Source: Myxocyprinus asiaticus
Taxonomy: Eukaryota; Chordata; Actinopteri; Cypriniformes; Catostomidae
DNA: 64,000 nucleotides
Reading direction: 5' to 3'
NCBI RefSeq assembly: GCF_019703515.2
Contig: NC_059362.1
Coordinates: 44,381,826 to 44,445,825 of the forward strand
Part shown: positions 13,100 through 24,813 of the stretch, in pieces
How the letters are laid out: every line of letters begins with the position of its first letter
Position numbering within the stretch: the stretch's first letter is position 1
Program-made: the position numbers and the translations under genes
The notes under the pieces: generated by a model
Database searches by the model: none
Told to the model about the DNA's origin: nothing
The model's input: only the letters and a program-made list of their open reading frames with translations

Positions 13100-13870
13100 A
13101 ATAAACCAATTTTTACAAAGCTGGGTGTGTTCCTTCTAAGATCTTCCCTACTGATGCCTTCATTTTCTTTGGTTAAGAACTCTTAACTATCGCTTTTATG
13201 CAGACGATTCTCAGATCTGTATCCATTCTAAACATGGTCAAAATGTGGCTGTTTCTTTTCTTTCAAATTGTATTTCTGAGATCAAAATATGGATGACTAA
13301 CAATTTTCTCTGTCTAAATGGTAATAAGACTGAAGTTTTGCTTCATGGCTCTCCTCACCAGATTCGTAAAGCTGGTTCTGTAACTCTATCTGTTGATGGC
13401 TCTGTTCTGGAGTTTCAAAGAAAACTGAAGAATCTTTGAGTGATTTTTTCTGCTAGTTTGACATTTGATCCCCATGTGCAGAATACTGTTAAGACTTCCT
13501 TTTTTTATCTCAGATATATCGCAAGATTACACCTTATGCTATCTTTTTCTTTGGCTGAAAAGCTGATCAACACCTTTGTCTTTTCCCACATTGACTATTT
13601 TAATGCACTTCTTGTTGGGGTCTCTAAATCTACACTTAACAAATTGCAATATGTACAAAATTCGGCAGCTAGGATCTTGACTAGGACCAGAACAAGTGAC
13701 CAGATTACTCATATTTTGGAATCCTTGCACTGGCTCCCTGTCATGTTTCGTGCTGATTTTAAAATACTTATGATTACATATAAAGCACTGCATGGTCTGG
13801 CTCCTCAGTATTTGTCTGATCTTTTAACAATATACAGTATACCCCAAAGCTTAATCTGCGCTCCTCCCAA
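13100..13870 (+). pseudogene. Relic of an L2-type LINE reverse transcriptase
   Basis: From about 13185 the frame reads NYRFYADDSQICIHS (RT catalytic motif at 13197-13208), WMTNNFLCLNGNKTEVLL, stop at 13437, then a segment running SFFYLRYIARLHLMLSF, HIDYFNALLVGVSKSTL, LQYVQNSAARILTRTR, SLHWLPVMFRADFKIL, YKALHGLAPQYLSDLL. These are the fingers-to-thumb and connection motifs of fish L2-clade LINEs. A stop and frameshifts disable it; 5' part missing. Confidence 0.75.
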
Positions 13871-13921
13871 TCTGGTCTTTTGGCTGTCCCTCAAACATGC
13901 TTACGTTTCATGGGTGACAGG

Positions 13922-14105
13922 CAGGGGCGGACTGGCCATAGGGAAAACTGGGACTTTTCCCGGTGGGCCGGCAGCGATACGGGGCTGAACGGGCCGCGAT
14001 AAGCTGAAACAGGCTGCCGTGTTATGCTGAATGGGTCGCGACAGGCTGAAGAGGGACGCAAAATGGTGCCACGATATGCCGAAGGGGGCCGCGATATGCA
14101 TAAAA
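13922..14105. mobile_element. hAT-like element end with GC-rich internal repeats
   Basis: Begins CAGGGGCGGACTGGCCATAG, the terminus typical of a common fish hAT-like group. It is followed by degenerate repeats around GGGCCGCGATA and GCTGAA. The opposite end was not found, so this is a fragment abutting the LINE relic. Confidence 0.5.
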
Positions 14106-14111
14106 GGACAG

Positions 14112-14243
14112 CTTCTCAGAGTAGCTTCTAGTAGCTTTAATTTCCTTAGTCAGTGTGTTTTTGGCCTAATTATAAAATATTTTATCCCTGCTTCTGTAAG
14201 CATCCTCTTTGGCATGACAAGATTTCCTGTAAACCATGGTTTG
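14112..14243 (-). mobile_element. LINE fragment, minus strand, same family as 55060-57921
   Basis: The reverse complement reads AACCATGGTTTACAGGAAAT, CCAAAGAGGATGCTTACAGA, GGATAAAATATT, ACTAAGGAAATTAAAG. This parallels 56305-56440 of the larger LINE, in the region between the endonuclease and RT domains. Confidence 0.7.
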
Positions 14244-14540
14244 TCGGCTGCTGTGTATGTGTTTGTGTTTTGTGTCTTTTTGTTTAAGTTTTCATTAATA
14301 TATTACTTCGATGCTTCGGCCGCTTCCTGCCTCCTCCTTGCCCATTTGAACCCTGTTACATTGGTGCCGAAATCCGGGAAGGAGGAGGGATGAGCTACCG
14401 TGGAGTCCTCGCCACTGCCGTCCACCCAAAGGAGCAGCCGCGGCTGTCCGCCAGGGATGGAGGCGTCGCTGCTGGACGACTGGACGCGGAGGAACGGCCG
14501 CCGTCCGCGAGGGGAGGAGGGGCTCCATTGGAACCCAGAG
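14244..14540 (+). mobile_element. LTR retroelement relic: LTR end, primer-binding site and leader
   Basis: The LTR-like end TTTGAACCCTGTTACA is followed directly by TTGGTGCCGAAATCCGGGA (14361-14379), which has the form of a tRNA primer-binding site. A GC-rich leader follows to about 14540. No gag, protease or polymerase frame is present; only the edge of an element remains. Confidence 0.55.
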
Positions 14541-14756
14541 TTTGACTTTTTTAAAGAAAAGGTGGGACAAGTTGAAATACATTTTTGTGGTACTCAGCAT
14601 TATGCAACAAATGCTGTCGATTCAGCTTAACTTGTATTGAACCCGGAATATTCCTTTGAGTCATCCCTTCATGCACCAAATTAAATTTTTAGGTGAACCA
14701 TTCTATTATTCCGACAAGGTGTTGGACAAGTTATGCACCATATTTAAATATATTTA

Positions 14757-14960
14757 AACCCTTAGTATGAGCAATTGTAATAGTGATGCTAACTTTAGCA
14801 AACACTACTATTAACTAAAGAATTGGAGTAGATCGAACAAGCAACTAAACAGATTGGTAAAATAGGAAAATATTGTACAGAATAAAATTAGAAATACTCA
14901 AAAGAGTTATAATACCATCTAACCTCTATGTTACAACCATAAAACCAACTATATGAGCAC
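14757..14960. repeat. Dispersed repeat, copy 1 of 3
   Basis: Contains CCCTTAGTATGAGCAATTGT and AATAGTGATGCTAACTTTAG. Related to 45869-46150 and 61575-61760, which carry GTTTGTTCRAATCYCTACCC before the same TATGAGCAAT. Confidence 0.45.
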
Positions 14961-15980
14961 TATATATTATAGTGACATTGCTTGTAAACAAATTCTTACG
15001 GCATGTAAATTGGTTTCATACCACTAGACCAAAGATGCATGTGAAATTCTAGTGTGTCCCATTTTCCCCAATACCATTTGGTGTTGTTCTCTCAACGGCT
15101 AGTGATAAATCAAGAGCAGTTGAGTGGAAGAACTCTCAAACCGCAATTAAGTGTACTTTACTGTAGCAGACACAGATGGCAGCCAGTTATCAAGACCTTA
15201 AGTGTACAGACTCAGTAGTCAGTATAGTATGTACTGACAGGGCACATGGATAGATAAATTATCCCTGGAGTTCTGTTGACTCTGGAGAGGAACTTCTGAC
15301 CGAGTCTGATAGAGAAAACTCCTCTGATTAATAGTAGTAGGAGTGCCTTCTCAACAGCTAGCACTGAATCATTCATAATTGGGTTGGACCTTGGCAACCA
15401 TTTAAACCTCAAAAGGGATACACTTTTTTACTCACCCTCATGTTGTTCAAAACCTCTTTGACTTTATTTTATCTGTGGGACCCAAAATGGAGATGTTAGG
15501 CAGAATTTCAATTTTAGTTTCCATTCACATTCATTGCATGGAAAGAGATGCCTTAAAAGAGAAAGGTGACTGAGTAGGTTTTTTTTTTTTTTTTATCCAG
15601 AAAGTTGCCAAAAAGTTGCGCCAGAAGTTACGGTATTCAAAAAAAAGGTGAAAATAAGTCATTTTTAGATAGTACGATTTGGACATGACTGCTGAAATCC
15701 TGGGAAACTTGTCCTGTTCAAACAGGAGTATAGTCATACTTTCCATAGTCTTCATGTAATGGTGTAATTATATTTAATAGTAAGGAAAATCATGTATTTT
15801 TATATAATTATGCTTTCAAGTAGCCTGGAATTATTGTAATTTTATTGTAATTAATGACATTAATATGTAATATGGGGGCATGAACTCTATAATGGAAAGT
15901 ATTACTGATGTCATCAATAAAGTAAAACAGATTAAGGAAATAAGCCACTATATTCTTATCACAACATTTACATTAATACA
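14961..15980. other. Unassigned non-coding stretch
   Basis: Mostly unrecognised. 15420-15540 resembles a very common fish repeat (TACTCACCCTCATGTTGTTC). Confidence 0.35.
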
Positions 15981-16411
15981 TTTGGCAGATTCTTTTAAGT
16001 GGTTTATAGCAGTGTGGTAAGCTACTGTAATTTCAAACTATAGCTTCCCAAACTACACATAACTTAAAGTAGTTAAAAGTTCCCACTTTAAATTAGGTGT
16101 CTTTAACTACTACTATCATTAAACATTAAATACAAAACAATTTATTTATTGTGTAACTACTCTGTTAGTCATCCAACTACAAATTCGCACAAGATTCACA
16201 TTTGGTGCTACTGAGGTTGAGGTATGGGTATAGGAGTTGGGTTAGGGCAGAAGTGTAGTCTAGGGCATATGCAGGCATACGCCATATCTTTCTTAGAATT
16301 TTGCGTATGCCCAGTATGGCCGCCAGTACAAAGAGTAGGCTTTTGACCAGGAACTTTTTCAGTCTAATAACACGATGCCGCAGCCAGCACCGTTGAGTGA
16401 ATTGTGTGTAT

Positions 16412-16452
16412 TTTATTATTATTATTATTATTATTGTTATTATTATTATTAT
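16412..16452. repeat. (ATT)n microsatellite
   Basis: About 13 ATT units with one GTT interruption. Confidence 0.9.
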
Positions 16453-16822
16453 AAAAAGTGTACAGAAATTCTCTCTAAATGCGCACAGAGCAGCCGTAGG
16501 TGGGAGCGTAACTGATGGCACTGGCAGGACAGACAGTCTGACTAAGCTGATCCACCAATCAGAACGTTCATTTCAGACGCGATTGTATATTTGCTAACCA
16601 ATCATATTTTCCGTTTCAGTAAGGGGTAGGACATTTCCAGCATCTGATGCACAAGCATCCCTGGAGTAACCATAATTTGCGCTGTAAATATATTTCCCTG
16701 CTAATACACACACATTTAAATTTAACTTACTGAAAATACTGCATATTATTGCACTCTTGCTAGTTTTTGATGCACTTTGCAGATGCTGGACAATTGTGTC
16801 CAGTAATTATATCAAATGTCTT

Positions 16823-16956
16823 TTGTGTGTGTGTGTGTGTGTGTGAGTGTGAGTGTGAGTGTGTGTGTGAGTGTGTGTGTGAGTGTGAGTGTGAGTGTGA
16901 GTGTGAGTGTGAGTGTGAGTGTGAGTGTGTGTGTGTGTGAGTGTGTGTGTGTGTGC
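16823..16956. repeat. (GT)n/(GTGTGA)n microsatellite
   Basis: 134 bp alternating GT runs and GTGTGA hexamers. Both strands are open in one frame as Ser/Val/Cys or His/Ser repeats, which are not genes. Confidence 0.95.
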
Positions 16957-17039
16957 CTTTTTCTCGTGATATCAAATCATTTCAATTTAAATTTCTAAGT
17001 AGGAAAACAATTTCACTATACACAGAAAAGCTTACCTTA

Positions 17040-17120
17040 ACTTAAAATGTAAGTACACTGTTAATTTTACCCTTACCGTTACGGTAAGGGTAAAATTAAC
17101 AGTGTACTTACATTTTAAGT
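17040..17120. repeat. Perfect palindrome, 39-bp arms
   Basis: 17040-17078 (starting ACTTAAAATGTAAGTACACT) is the exact reverse complement of 17082-17120, with a 3-bp centre TTA. Lies inside the hAT-like element. Confidence 0.9.
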
Positions 17121-18129
17121 ACTTGTATTTAATTACATCCGTAATTACATTTTAAGTACATAGTAGTAGTAGACCCCTAATATAAAGTGGGTCCAGTTAA
17201 ACTAATCAAGCTACACTTTTAAAAAAAGTGGTTAGCTACACTACAAGCTACTAACAAAAAGTAGCAAAACCACAAAATAAACCATGGTTACTAAAGTCAT
17301 GACTACTAAAATATTGCGGAAAACCATGGTTAATTTTCGATAGAGTTTTAAGAACAAATAAGGTGACAACATTAAATTGAACACAAATGCATACTTAATA
17401 TACACTAATAAAACTTGAAAACATCCTATTTTACATAACTGAATCTAAATATAGTGATAAACAACAGCAATTAGCTAAATATTTCGCTTTAAAAAAAGAA
17501 GGCAAAGTCCCTTTAAGGTTGCGCGAGGCTCAAGTGAATCAGTGAATCACTGGGTGAACTAGTTCTTGTACATGAACTGTCCAAAAGAACCGACTCACTA
17601 AAATGAATTGGAGTTCCTATCGCTAAATATAAGGGAATCATTTAATTTAACCAGATTATTTAAATGAACTTTCCAAAAGAGCCAGTTCCCTTAAATTATT
17701 AGCATTTCTCTGCACTACACGAGAGAGAAAGGATGGTGTAGGGGAACGCATTTAATATCGACCTTTGCTTTTGTTGCATTCACAATACAATGTGACGAAT
17801 GTAGTGTTATGTGAAAGCTACGGCGCTACACATTGGAAAATGTAGTTTGTTAATGGAAAAGCTAAACAATTGTGAAAATAGCTGAGCTACTGTCATGCTA
17901 CTAAAAAATATAGTTTAAGTTAGCAGCGTCGCTACTTCTAGTGAACAACTCCCCAACACTGGTTAATAGTGCATTCAAGCTGTAGCCTACATGTTGTTAA
18001 TTGTGTTCCAATTCCCTGGAAATCGAACCCATGACACTGGCATTTCTAGTGCCCAGATCTTCCATCTCAGCTACCAAAATACCTTAATAAAACATTTAAT
18101 TAATGATGATAAACATTACTTCTTTTCCT

Positions 18130-18440
18130 CATTGAGCATGTTTACATGCGCGTTCTTATAGCAGTTATGCTTAATAACCCGACAACGTGTGTGGTCATGT
18201 AAACGCATTAAACGCAGTTCCTTTATCGGTGTAAGATCATAAACGGCGTAAGAATAAACTATATTTTTGCCCATAACCCTGATTTCACATCGCATGTAAA
18301 CATCTTAACCGGCTTATCCAATGTTGCATATGTTGTGCCTCTTCACAGTTGGACGTCAAAAGCAGAGAATAACTAATTATTTCAAATCTCATGTAAACGC
18401 GGATTTCTGCTTATGTTGGGGAGTAATCAGCGTATTGGTG
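18130..18440. repeat. Dispersed repeat rich in CATGTAAAC
   Basis: Contains GTGGTCATGTAAACGCATT, TCGCATGTAAACATC and CAAATCTCATGTAAACGCG; inverse relative of 5940-6310. Confidence 0.4.
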
Positions 18441-19640
18441 TGCATCAAAAGTATGAGAAATAGTGATGCGTGCAGCCATTAAACAAACAAAAAAGAAATA
18501 ACACAATAAAGGAGAAAACCGCAAGCAGATTGTACGAGGTTACAATGAGGTCCTTGTTCTACCACAGCCAAACTGCAAGATGTTAAGCATATATCTTCGC
18601 ATAACAAGAGTAAACAAACACATAAAAACACAACTGAATGCCATCAGGGAGAATGACATAAAATAAAAAACGTCTGGTTTGATAATTCATCTTTTTATTT
18701 CATGCCATTGTTTGCCAGTATCATACACATGAGGTTTATTATGAGACACTAGGTTCAGTCACACTGGGTCAGTTGTTTGTTTACATGTGGAAAGTTATTT
18801 AATCTGGTAGATGACATCATCATCACAACAATTTTTTTTATATAGACAGTGGCTCTGTTGCAAAATCTAGTGAGCTGCCTACCTAGACGGTATTTTATGG
18901 CAACATAGACATGTTCTCGACATGAAGGCTGTTTCAAATGCTGTCCTACTGAAAAAAAAAAAAAAAAAGTAGTACGCTAGTTGGTTTAAGCTAGACTCCT
19001 AGCCTTGCCATGGTGGTGCTCAGGTGGTTCATCTGGAGAAGGCAATCGCAGAATGCATGGCAACAAGCGTGGTGAAAAAATTAAGATAGTGGATGAGTCG
19101 ACAAAAATTATTTTTCATTCAATACTGAATAGTATTGAATAAAATGTGCTTTTTAGGCTATCTATTTTATGCTTATTAGTATAATTACGCTATGCACTAT
19201 GCACTCCAATGTATGAATTTTAAAGTGCAGTATCATCTCAAATGGAGCACTAATGGATTTTTACTACATGAAAGCAATTGCCGTTTGTCACCTGACGAAC
19301 ATGACAGATGTGCATGTTGATGACGGTGTGGCCGAGCGATGTCTGTAGACAGTGAGGCTGGGAGAGGAAGAACGGTAAGGATTGACACCTGTGGAAAATT
19401 ATCTCTAACAGCTGTTCTGTGTTGCAGTGAGAGCTGAAGAGGGATTAAAGGGCAGCCCAGACCAGTGGAGGGGAGAGAGAGAGACGCACGGAGCTGTGTG
19501 TGTGTGTGTGCGTGTGCAGTATAATGTTGAAAAGCATTGTTTTGTGTGTAGACTGAAAAGTGTGCAAAATAAAGAATTACGTGGACTGTTCACCTGCCCC
19601 ACCCCCATATATATGTGTGAGACAGTGGCTTGAAGGCCTC
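18441..19640. other. Unassigned non-coding stretch
   Basis: No gene recognised. A T-rich/ GTGTT segment and an acceptor-like CTGTGTTGCAG near 19427 precede an open GC-richer stretch, but no family match or partner exon was seen. Confidence 0.35.
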
Positions 19641-19644
19641 TCCA

Positions 19645-20018
19645 GGTCTCCAATCGATCGGTGATGATCTGTGGGTGCTTCAGCAAGGCTGAAATTGGGC
19701 AGATTCGTCTTTCTGAAGGATGCATGAATCAAGCCACGTACAAGGTTATCCTGGAAGAAAACTTGCTTCCTTCTGCCCTGGCAGTGTTTCCCAACTCTGA
19801 GGATTGTTTTATTTTTTTTCCAGCGGGACAATGCTCCATGCCACACAGAGAAGCCAGGTCAATCAAAGTGTGGATGGAGGACCATCAGATCAAGACCCTG
19901 TCATGGCCAGCCCAATCTCCAGACCTGAACCCCATTGAAAACCTCTGGAATGTGATCAAGAGGAAGATGGATGGCCACAAGCCAGTTCATGTTTCACATA
20001 TAACTTCATTATCATGAA
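19645..20018 (+). pseudogene. C-terminal fragment of a Tc1-like transposase
   Basis: Reads MMICGCFSKAEIGQIRLSEG, MNQATYKVILEENLLPSA, FPNSEDCF, then KVWMEDHQIKTLSWPAQ, SPDLNPIENLWNVIKRKMDG. The third catalytic residue (Glu of NPIENLW) is kept. Around 19819-19850 the DNAPCH block, with the second catalytic Asp, is present but in another frame, after which reading returns to the original frame. The N-terminal half and recognisable TIRs are missing. Confidence 0.85.
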
Positions 20019-20924
20019 GATTTTGAAACACACCCTGTTTACCAGCAATTCATAACTGTACAGTTCCCCAAGCATTTCACACAGGGTTGTTTAGTCTTAA
20101 ATAAGAGTAAATTAAATGTCAGGCTTCCAAAGTGAAGATTTCTGGTTTCTTTCCACAACTCATTTAAAAGTAGGAATCAACATCATTTAAGGAACATTGG
20201 ATAAACATAGTTTAGCACATTTGATGAGCTCAGCATTTGTTTCACATTTCAGTGTGCTGTTTTAATGGAGATGTGGTTTAGTAATGTTGTATAGAGCTGA
20301 TTATAGCTGTGATTACCTCCTGCCCCCTGCTATCCATACGTACTCACACATGAGAAATAATACTTGAACTAAACCACTGATTCTACTCACATTTACGAAA
20401 TACACTCTCAGACAATTTACTTTTTTCGTATATAAATATATATATATATTTGTGTTTGGTAAGGAGAGGTGTACTATTACTTTTCTAACCAATCATGCAT
20501 ACAATTTTTACTTAGAGAAAGATAAAACAGGCCAAAAAATAAAAAATACTGTAGACTCATATTGAAAAGGCTATATCTAGAGACCAGAATATCATAGAGA
20601 CTTGGACGTGAGCTTTATTCACTTGGGCTTGTAAGCAACCCCCAAGAGACCCCCAGAACACCCTCACAACACTCCAGCAACCATAGAGCAACCTGTCAGA
20701 ACACCTTAGTACCACATATCAACAAAAAAATGTAAACTCTCAGTGAGGATTTCACTAAGAACTAGATGGGTAATGTTTGTCAAGACAAACTGTGATGTTG
20801 GCTTGACAAAGCCTTGGCTGAAAGTTTTATAAAGTTTTAAAAGCTTGAATTGTTAAGGTTATACAGTCAGAAAGAAAGTCAGACAGAGAGAGAGAGAGAG
20901 AGACCTTAAGAAGTGGTTGCTAAG
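20019..20924. other. Non-coding stretch with a repeat fragment
   Basis: Unassigned apart from 20630-20710, which has reverse-strand GGTTGCTAGG-type units (CAACACTCCAGCAACCATAG). Confidence 0.4.
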
Positions 20925-21033
20925 GCCCTCTAATTAGTTGCTAGGCATTGTTAAGGTGCTCTTACTGTTTGCAAGGTGTTGCTTGGGTGTTCTAGCTGGT
21001 TGCTAGGCATTGCTAGGGTGTTGTCACTGGTTG

Positions 21034-21722
21034 CTAGTAGGGATGTGCCCGAAGCTGAATATCTTATTCGGAAAGACACGAATAATGACTTAAGAACATA
21101 TAACGGATTCATCCAAATAATATAAAAAATATTCATATGACTGATTATCCAAGAGGCACAAGCATAAAGCAACATTTTAAATAAATATATAAAAAATTAC
21201 AAATAATTTATGAATCTGTGCAGCTAATATTGCTAAAGTGTAAACCTTATGAATGAAAATGCGCAGGTTGTGATTTCAAATCAGATGGGCGCTGTCTCGA
21301 CTCCGTTTGCAGTCTCTGTTAATTGTGCACGTCTGGAGCTTGTCAAGTGTAACATTAATATACAACATCATATACACTTTCCATTTCTTGAAATGTTAAT
21401 GTATCACACGGTTTACACGTGATTCCCATGTATTCATTTATAGCCTAAACCTGAGCGCGATGTTAAATTCCTGACCTGAAGTGATGATTTCACTTCGGAG
21501 CTCGTCTTTCCGTCTCTTAAACTTGACCACATTTATGTCCACACCAGCGATTAAGGAAATTATCTGGTTAAGACTTTATTCTGAAAAACAAAACAAAAAA
21601 AAGTTAAAATGCTCCATAAAGGTTTAAATGCTCTAGAGTATTCACAAGGACGGATTAACCACTGGGTCGATTGGGCCGTTGCCCAGGGGCCTCTAAACCC
21701 AAAGGGCCCTGAGCTCTAAATA

Positions 21723-21754
<32 letters not shown>

Positions 21755-22917
21755 TGAGATATCTATTATAAATCTACATAAATGTCAGCCTTGTGTGAAA
21801 TACCATTTGTTTGGCTGAATGCGTGCTGGACTACAGCAGCGTGAGCACAGACACTCGAGTGCACAGTCAGGGAATCTGCGTCTCACATGTGCAGTGCATT
21901 TATTTGAAGGACTACAGAGAACAGCCATTTGATTCACAAAACGCTTTCAAACACAAAGATAAAGTGCAGTTTACCCTGGCTGTCTACAAAGCTGGTGGTT
22001 TAAATTGGTATAAGCGACAGAATTCGTGCAACAGTATGGATGGCTTTAAAATGTTTAAGTCCTGCATGCATTTAATGTTTAATGATAAAACGAAAGATGC
22101 CTTAATACCCTAAATATGTGCATGGTAACCTTTTGTAATATTTGGTTAACCGCGAGAGTTCACGAACGGTTATTCTATTATTTGTCGGGACTCGGGAATA
22201 AAGAACTTTTATTGCCATGGATGTGTCAAACAAAATCTCAGATTAGCAGGGAATAAAGTGCACAGTGAGCTATGAGCCTAAATAGCACAATACATAGATC
22301 TTCAAATGATAAAATCACATTAAAGTCGAACAAAAATAATCTCTGTCACTGCCTGCAACATAGTAGGCCTATTCTTAATCAATGGAAAATGCGTAATTCT
22401 GCCAGGGCAGTTTCACTTTTCATGAGGCAGCAAACGCTACGGTTTATAAACCTCTTTGGGATGCTTTGATTTGAAGTTATTTAGCAAAACTTGTGTGATT
22501 ATTGTCTGCACATCAGATCAAAAGACAGAACTCACTGTTTAACAAGCGCTTAAACTTTGCCAGGTGAAAAACAATCTGGAATCATGTGTAACAGTCACAT
22601 TAAGTCCTCTTTACAACCTGAACTTCATTAGCATGTCGATGTATGACACCAGCGCTGATGCAGCGCAACAAATGATGAAACAGAACACAGGTGTCTCGTG
22701 ATGTATTTATAAATATTAAAGTTCTTTTAAACTTAATGCAGTGTCTAAAAAAATGCGACAGTCCTGAGTTGTCGCGCGGCGTAATGATCAAAACGTCCAA
22801 CCAGTGTGTGTTTACATAGAAAAACAATTTAAAAACAGCACAGACGCAGGTGTGAACAGCCCATAACTTGCTCTATAGCCTGCTTGAAAAACTGACCCGA
22901 ACCTGTCCCAAAACCGG
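21034..22917. mobile_element. 1.9-kb insertion inside the minisatellite
   Basis: Minisatellite units stop at TTGCTAG and resume at GGCTTGTTAGGG. The insert starts TAGGGATGTGCCCGAAGCTG and ATTCGGAAAGACACGAATAA, which resembles the terminus of a fish hAT-like family. It contains an AT microsatellite (21728-21755) and a 100-codon frame without ATG (21811-22113) that I do not recognise. The right terminus is not an obvious inverted repeat, so it may be composite. Confidence 0.45.
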
Positions 22918-24813
22918 ATGGCTTGTTAGGGTGTTTTAGTTGGTTGCTAGGGTCTTTGGCTGGTCGCTAGGCATTGCTAGGGTATTGTCACTTGTTGCTA
23001 GGCTGTTCTGGGGGGTTGTTAGCCGTTGCTAGGTTTTTCTTTGACTGGTCGCAAGGCATTGCTGGGGTGTTGTCACTGGTTGTTACGCTGCTCTGGCTGG
23101 TTGCTAGGCGTTGCTAGTGTGTTCTAGCTGGTTGCTAGGGTCTTTGGCTGGTTGCTAGGCATTGCTAGGGTGTTCTTTCTGGTTGCTAGGCTGTTCTGGC
23201 TCGTTGCTTAGCATTGCTAGGGTTTTTGGCTGGTTGCTAGGCATTGCTAGGGTGTTGTGGCTTGCTGTTAGTCGTTTTTACGATTTTTTGGCTGGTCACT
23301 AGGCATTGCTTGGGTGTTGTCACTTGTTGCTAGTGTTCTGTCTGGTTGCTAGGCATTGTTAGGGTGTTTTAGCTGGTTGCTAGGATTTTAGGCTGGTCGC
23401 TAGGCATTGCTAGGGTATTGTCACTGGTTGTTAGGCTGTTCTGTCAGATTGTTAGTCATTGCTAAGTTTGTTTTGACTGATCGCAAGTCATTGTTAGGGT
23501 GTTGTCACTAGTTGTTACACCATTCTGGCTGGTTGCTAGGTGTTGCTAGCGTATTCTAGCTGGTTGCTAGGGTCTTTGGCTGGTCGCTAGGCATTGCTAG
23601 AGTGTTGTCACTGGTTGCAAGGCTGTTCTGGCTGGTTGTTAGTCGTTGCTAGTTGTTTTTTGACTAGTCACAAGGCATTTCTGGGGTGCTGCCACTTGTT
23701 GTTAGGCTGTTCTGGCTGGTTGTTAGTCATTGCTATTTCTTTATTATTATTTTTTTTATTTTTTTTTACTGGCCACAAGGCATTGCTAGGGTATTGTCAC
23801 TGGTTGTTAGGCTGTTCTGGCTGGTTGCTTGGCATTGCTAGTGTTTTTTGGTTGGTTGCTAGGCATTTCTAGGTTGTTATGGCTTGCTGCTAGCCGTTTT
23901 TAAGATTTTTTTTTGACTGGTCACTAGGCATTGATTGGGTGCTGTCACTGGTTGCTTGTGTTTTGGCTGGTTGCTAGGCATTGTTAGGGTGTTTTAGCTG
24001 GTTGCTAGGTGCTATGGCTGGTCGCTAGGCATTGCTAGGCTGTTCTGGCGAGTTGTAAGTCGTTGCTAAGTGTTTTTTTTTTTTTTTTTTGACTGATCGC
24101 AAGGCATTGCTAGGGTGTTGTCACTGATTGTTAGGTTGTTCTGGTGGGTTGCTAGACATTGCTAGTGTATTCTAGCGTGTTGCTAGGGTCTTTGGCTTGT
24201 CATTGAAGTCTTTGGCTGGTCGCTAGGCATTGCTAAGGTGTTGTCACTGGTTGCTAGGCTGTTCTGGCTGGTTGTTAGTCATTGCTAGGTTTTTTTTGAC
24301 TGGTCACAAGGCATTGCTGGGGTGTTGTTACTGGTTGTTAGGCTGTTCTGGCTGGTTGTTAGTCATTGCTAGTTTCTTACTGGTCGCTAGGCATTTCTTG
24401 GGTATTGTCACTGGTTGCTAGTGTTTTGGCTGGTTGCTAGGCATTGTTAGGGTGTTTTAGCTGGTTGCTAGGGTCTTTACTGGTCGCTAGGCATTGCTAG
24501 GGTATTGTCACTGGTTGTTAGGCTGGTCTGGTGGGTTGTTAGTCGTCGCTAAGTTTTTTTGACTGATCGCAAGGCATTGTTAGGGTGTTGTCACTGAATG
24601 TTACGCTGTTCTGGCTTGTTTTTAGTCATTGCTAGGTTTGGTTTTTTTGACTGTTCAAAAAACACAAAACAATGCTAAGCAACCAGCCAGAACAGCCTAG
24701 CAACCAGTAACAACACCCTAGCAATGCCTAGCAACCAGCCAAAGACCCTAGCAACCAGCTAGAACACACTAGCAATGCCTAGCAACCAGCCAGAACAGCC
24801 TAATGACCAGTGA

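Larger units (their letters stand above)
16079..17195. mobile_element. hAT-like non-autonomous element with 8-bp target duplication
   Basis: Left end GTTCCCACTTTAAATTAGGT and right end, read inverted, GGACCCACTTTATATTAGGG. Flanks AGTTAAAA (left) and AGTTAAAC (right) are an 8-bp direct repeat with one mismatch, the hAT signature. Within it are ATT and GTGTGA microsatellites, a nested unrelated segment (16247-17035) and a perfect palindrome (17040-17120). Confidence 0.6.
15985..17965. mobile_element. Outer AGCTAC-rich repeat, split by a hAT-like insertion
   Basis: Left part (15985-16078) has GGTAAGCTACTGTAATTTC and right part (17196-17965) has AATCAAGCTACAC, TAGCTACACTACAAGCTACT and AGCTACGGCGCTACAC. 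The two halves are separated by the element at 16079-17195, so a single older repeat was probably interrupted. Confidence 0.4.

Noticed and set aside
16760..16998. His/Ser and Val/Ser/Cys repeat frames
   Set aside because: Translation of the GT/GTGTGA microsatellite on both strands.
23594..24421. Leu/Gly/Cys/Trp-rich plus-strand frames resembling membrane peptides
   Set aside because: They are translations of the GGTTGCTAGG minisatellite.
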